A DNA stretch of 6,376 nt from a bacterium (GTDB lineage Bacteria > 4484-113 > JALSIF01): positions 1 to 6,376 of the forward strand of contig JALSIF010000018.1 in NCBI GenBank assembly GCA_026981635.1, read 5' to 3'. A model generated the notes under the pieces. It searched no databases, was not told where the DNA came from, and saw nothing but the letters and a program-made list of their open reading frames with translations. Position numbers and translations under genes: made by a program. Position 1 is the first letter of the stretch. Each line of letters opens with the position of its first letter. Positions 5,579 through 6,376 of the stretch are shown here, one piece after another.

Positions 5579-6376
5579 ATGAGGCGGTGGCTACCCCTGT
5601 TGGTGCTGGTCACCTCCTTGGCTTTTCCCGCCTGGGCCTCCCCCCCGGCCAAGCTTTCCCCCCTCTGGATCGGAGTGCGCAGTCCCTCCTCCCTGGTCGC
5701 CTCTCCCCTCCACACCTCCCTCTCCTTGGAGGATGGTAAGGGAAACCGGACCACTCTGGGGCTGGGGTTTACCAGCCAGGGGCTGATGGTGTGGGGGACC
5801 CTAAGCAAGCGCAATCTAAGCTACGGTGCCCACTCGGGCTACCTGGGTGATGGTCTGCTTATCCTCTACCGCACCCATGACGGCTCCTTTGAGCAGGTGA
5901 TCTCATTAAACTTTGAGACCACCAAGCGGGCCAGCCTGGAGCGCCTCTATATCAATGGCAGGCTGGTTCGCGAGGGGGCAAAGCTTCTGCCCGGCTCCTC
6001 GGCCGCCCTGCGTCGCCTTTCACCGGGGAGGCTTCGCTTTGCCGCCCTCATCCCCTATGCCGAACTGCCCGCCCTCTTCCCCCGCGGAGGATTCCCCCAG
6101 CTAAATCTAGCCATGAGCATTCGTACCGCCTCAGGTACCCAGAGGGTTTTCCTGCTGGCCAGCCCCGGGTTTGATCTGGGTGAGCCCCTGCGCGGGATTA
6201 CCCTGGACACATCCCTGCTTAGCACCCACCGGGTGCTGCTAATGGATCGCTGGGTGCTGCCAGAGGGAGAGCGGGTGGAGGGATACATAGGAGGGGTAAG
6301 CGGCCCCTCCTCCATCTCCTTTGGTGGCGAGGTGGAGGCAGACCTGGATCAGGTGGAGGTGGGCCGCTTCAGCTTG
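5579..6376 (+). CDS. Exported protein of unknown function (partial, C-terminus beyond window edge)
   Basis: I translated an open frame from ATG 5579 to the end of the window: 266 codons with no stop, so the gene continues beyond it. The N-terminus is a clear Sec signal peptide: two arginines, a hydrophobic core at about 5-17, and a signal peptidase I site at AWA-SP (20/21). No cysteine occurs in the visible part, so it is not a lipoprotein. The mature part alternates short hydrophobic and polar stretches and looks beta-rich. Residues about 45-195, including GYLGDGLLILYRTHDG (87-102), RLRFAALIPYAELPAL (151-166) and LNLAMSIRTASG (175-186), faintly recall the layout of CBM9/DOMON-like carbohydrate- or ligand-binding sandwiches, but I cannot confirm this. 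It starts 15 nt after the sugar dehydrogenase stop, with GAGGG 12 nt before the ATG, so co-transcription is likely. A role at the cell surface is inferred from export and context. Confidence 0.8.
   Translation, partial: MRRWLPLLVLVTSLAFPAWASPPAKLSPLWIGVRSPSSLVASPLHTSLSLEDGKGNRTTLGLGFTSQGLMVWGTLSKRNLSYGAHSGYLGDGLLILYRTHDGSFEQVISLNFETTKRASLERLYINGRLVREGAKLLPGSSAALRRLSPGRLRFAALIPYAELPALFPRGGFPQLNLAMSIRTASGTQRVFLLASPGFDLGEPLRGITLDTSLLSTHRVLLMDRWVLPEGERVEGYIGGVSGPSSISFGGEVEADLDQVEVGRFSL

Overview
The window is GC-rich, gene-dense bacterial DNA with two divergent transcription units and no rRNA, tRNA, CRISPR or recognisable mobile element. The block yqeK - LCP (LytR-CpsA-Psr) gene - rsfS is a conserved arrangement of Bacillota (Firmicutes) and some related monoderm phyla. 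The LCP and RsfS sequences (for example LDMRGV in RsfS) also have a flavour I associate with Chloroflexota. I would place the organism as a probable monoderm-lineage bacterium, phylum unresolved. Three of the seven genes start with GTG, and Shine-Dalgarno (SD) signals are mostly weak.

Minus-strand unit, read from right to left: a MacB/FtsX-type ABC permease (4107-2887); a small membrane protein with a K+-transporter-like pore motif and a C-terminal RCK_C (TrkA-C) domain (2862-2137); the HD-domain Ap4A hydrolase YqeK (2105-1503); an LCP cell-wall polymer ligase (1515-391, overlapping yqeK by 13 nt); and RsfS, the ribosome silencing factor (359 to beyond position 1). Gaps are 24 and 31 nt, then an overlap, then 31 nt, so co-transcription is likely. 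The nadD gene that usually precedes yqeK is replaced here by the two membrane genes, and no ABC ATPase partner for the permease is present.

Plus-strand unit: a WbpA-type nucleotide-sugar dehydrogenase (4259-5563), probably UDP-GlcNAc 6-dehydrogenase, then after 15 nt an exported protein of unknown function (5579 to beyond 6376) with a clear signal peptide. The dehydrogenase supplies an acidic sugar for surface polysaccharide and the LCP enzyme attaches such polymers to peptidoglycan, so both arms touch the cell envelope. That they serve the same polymer is only inference.

The divergent intergenic region (about 4108-4258) carries the most striking non-coding feature: an imperfect inverted repeat with a perfect 10-bp GC-rich stem, flanked by A- and T-tracts on both sides. 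It lies where the 5' leaders of both transcripts would be. I found no clearly new multi-gene system. The points most worth following are this hairpin, the compact pore-plus-RCK_C protein, the permease without an ATPase, and the secreted protein paired with the sugar dehydrogenase.
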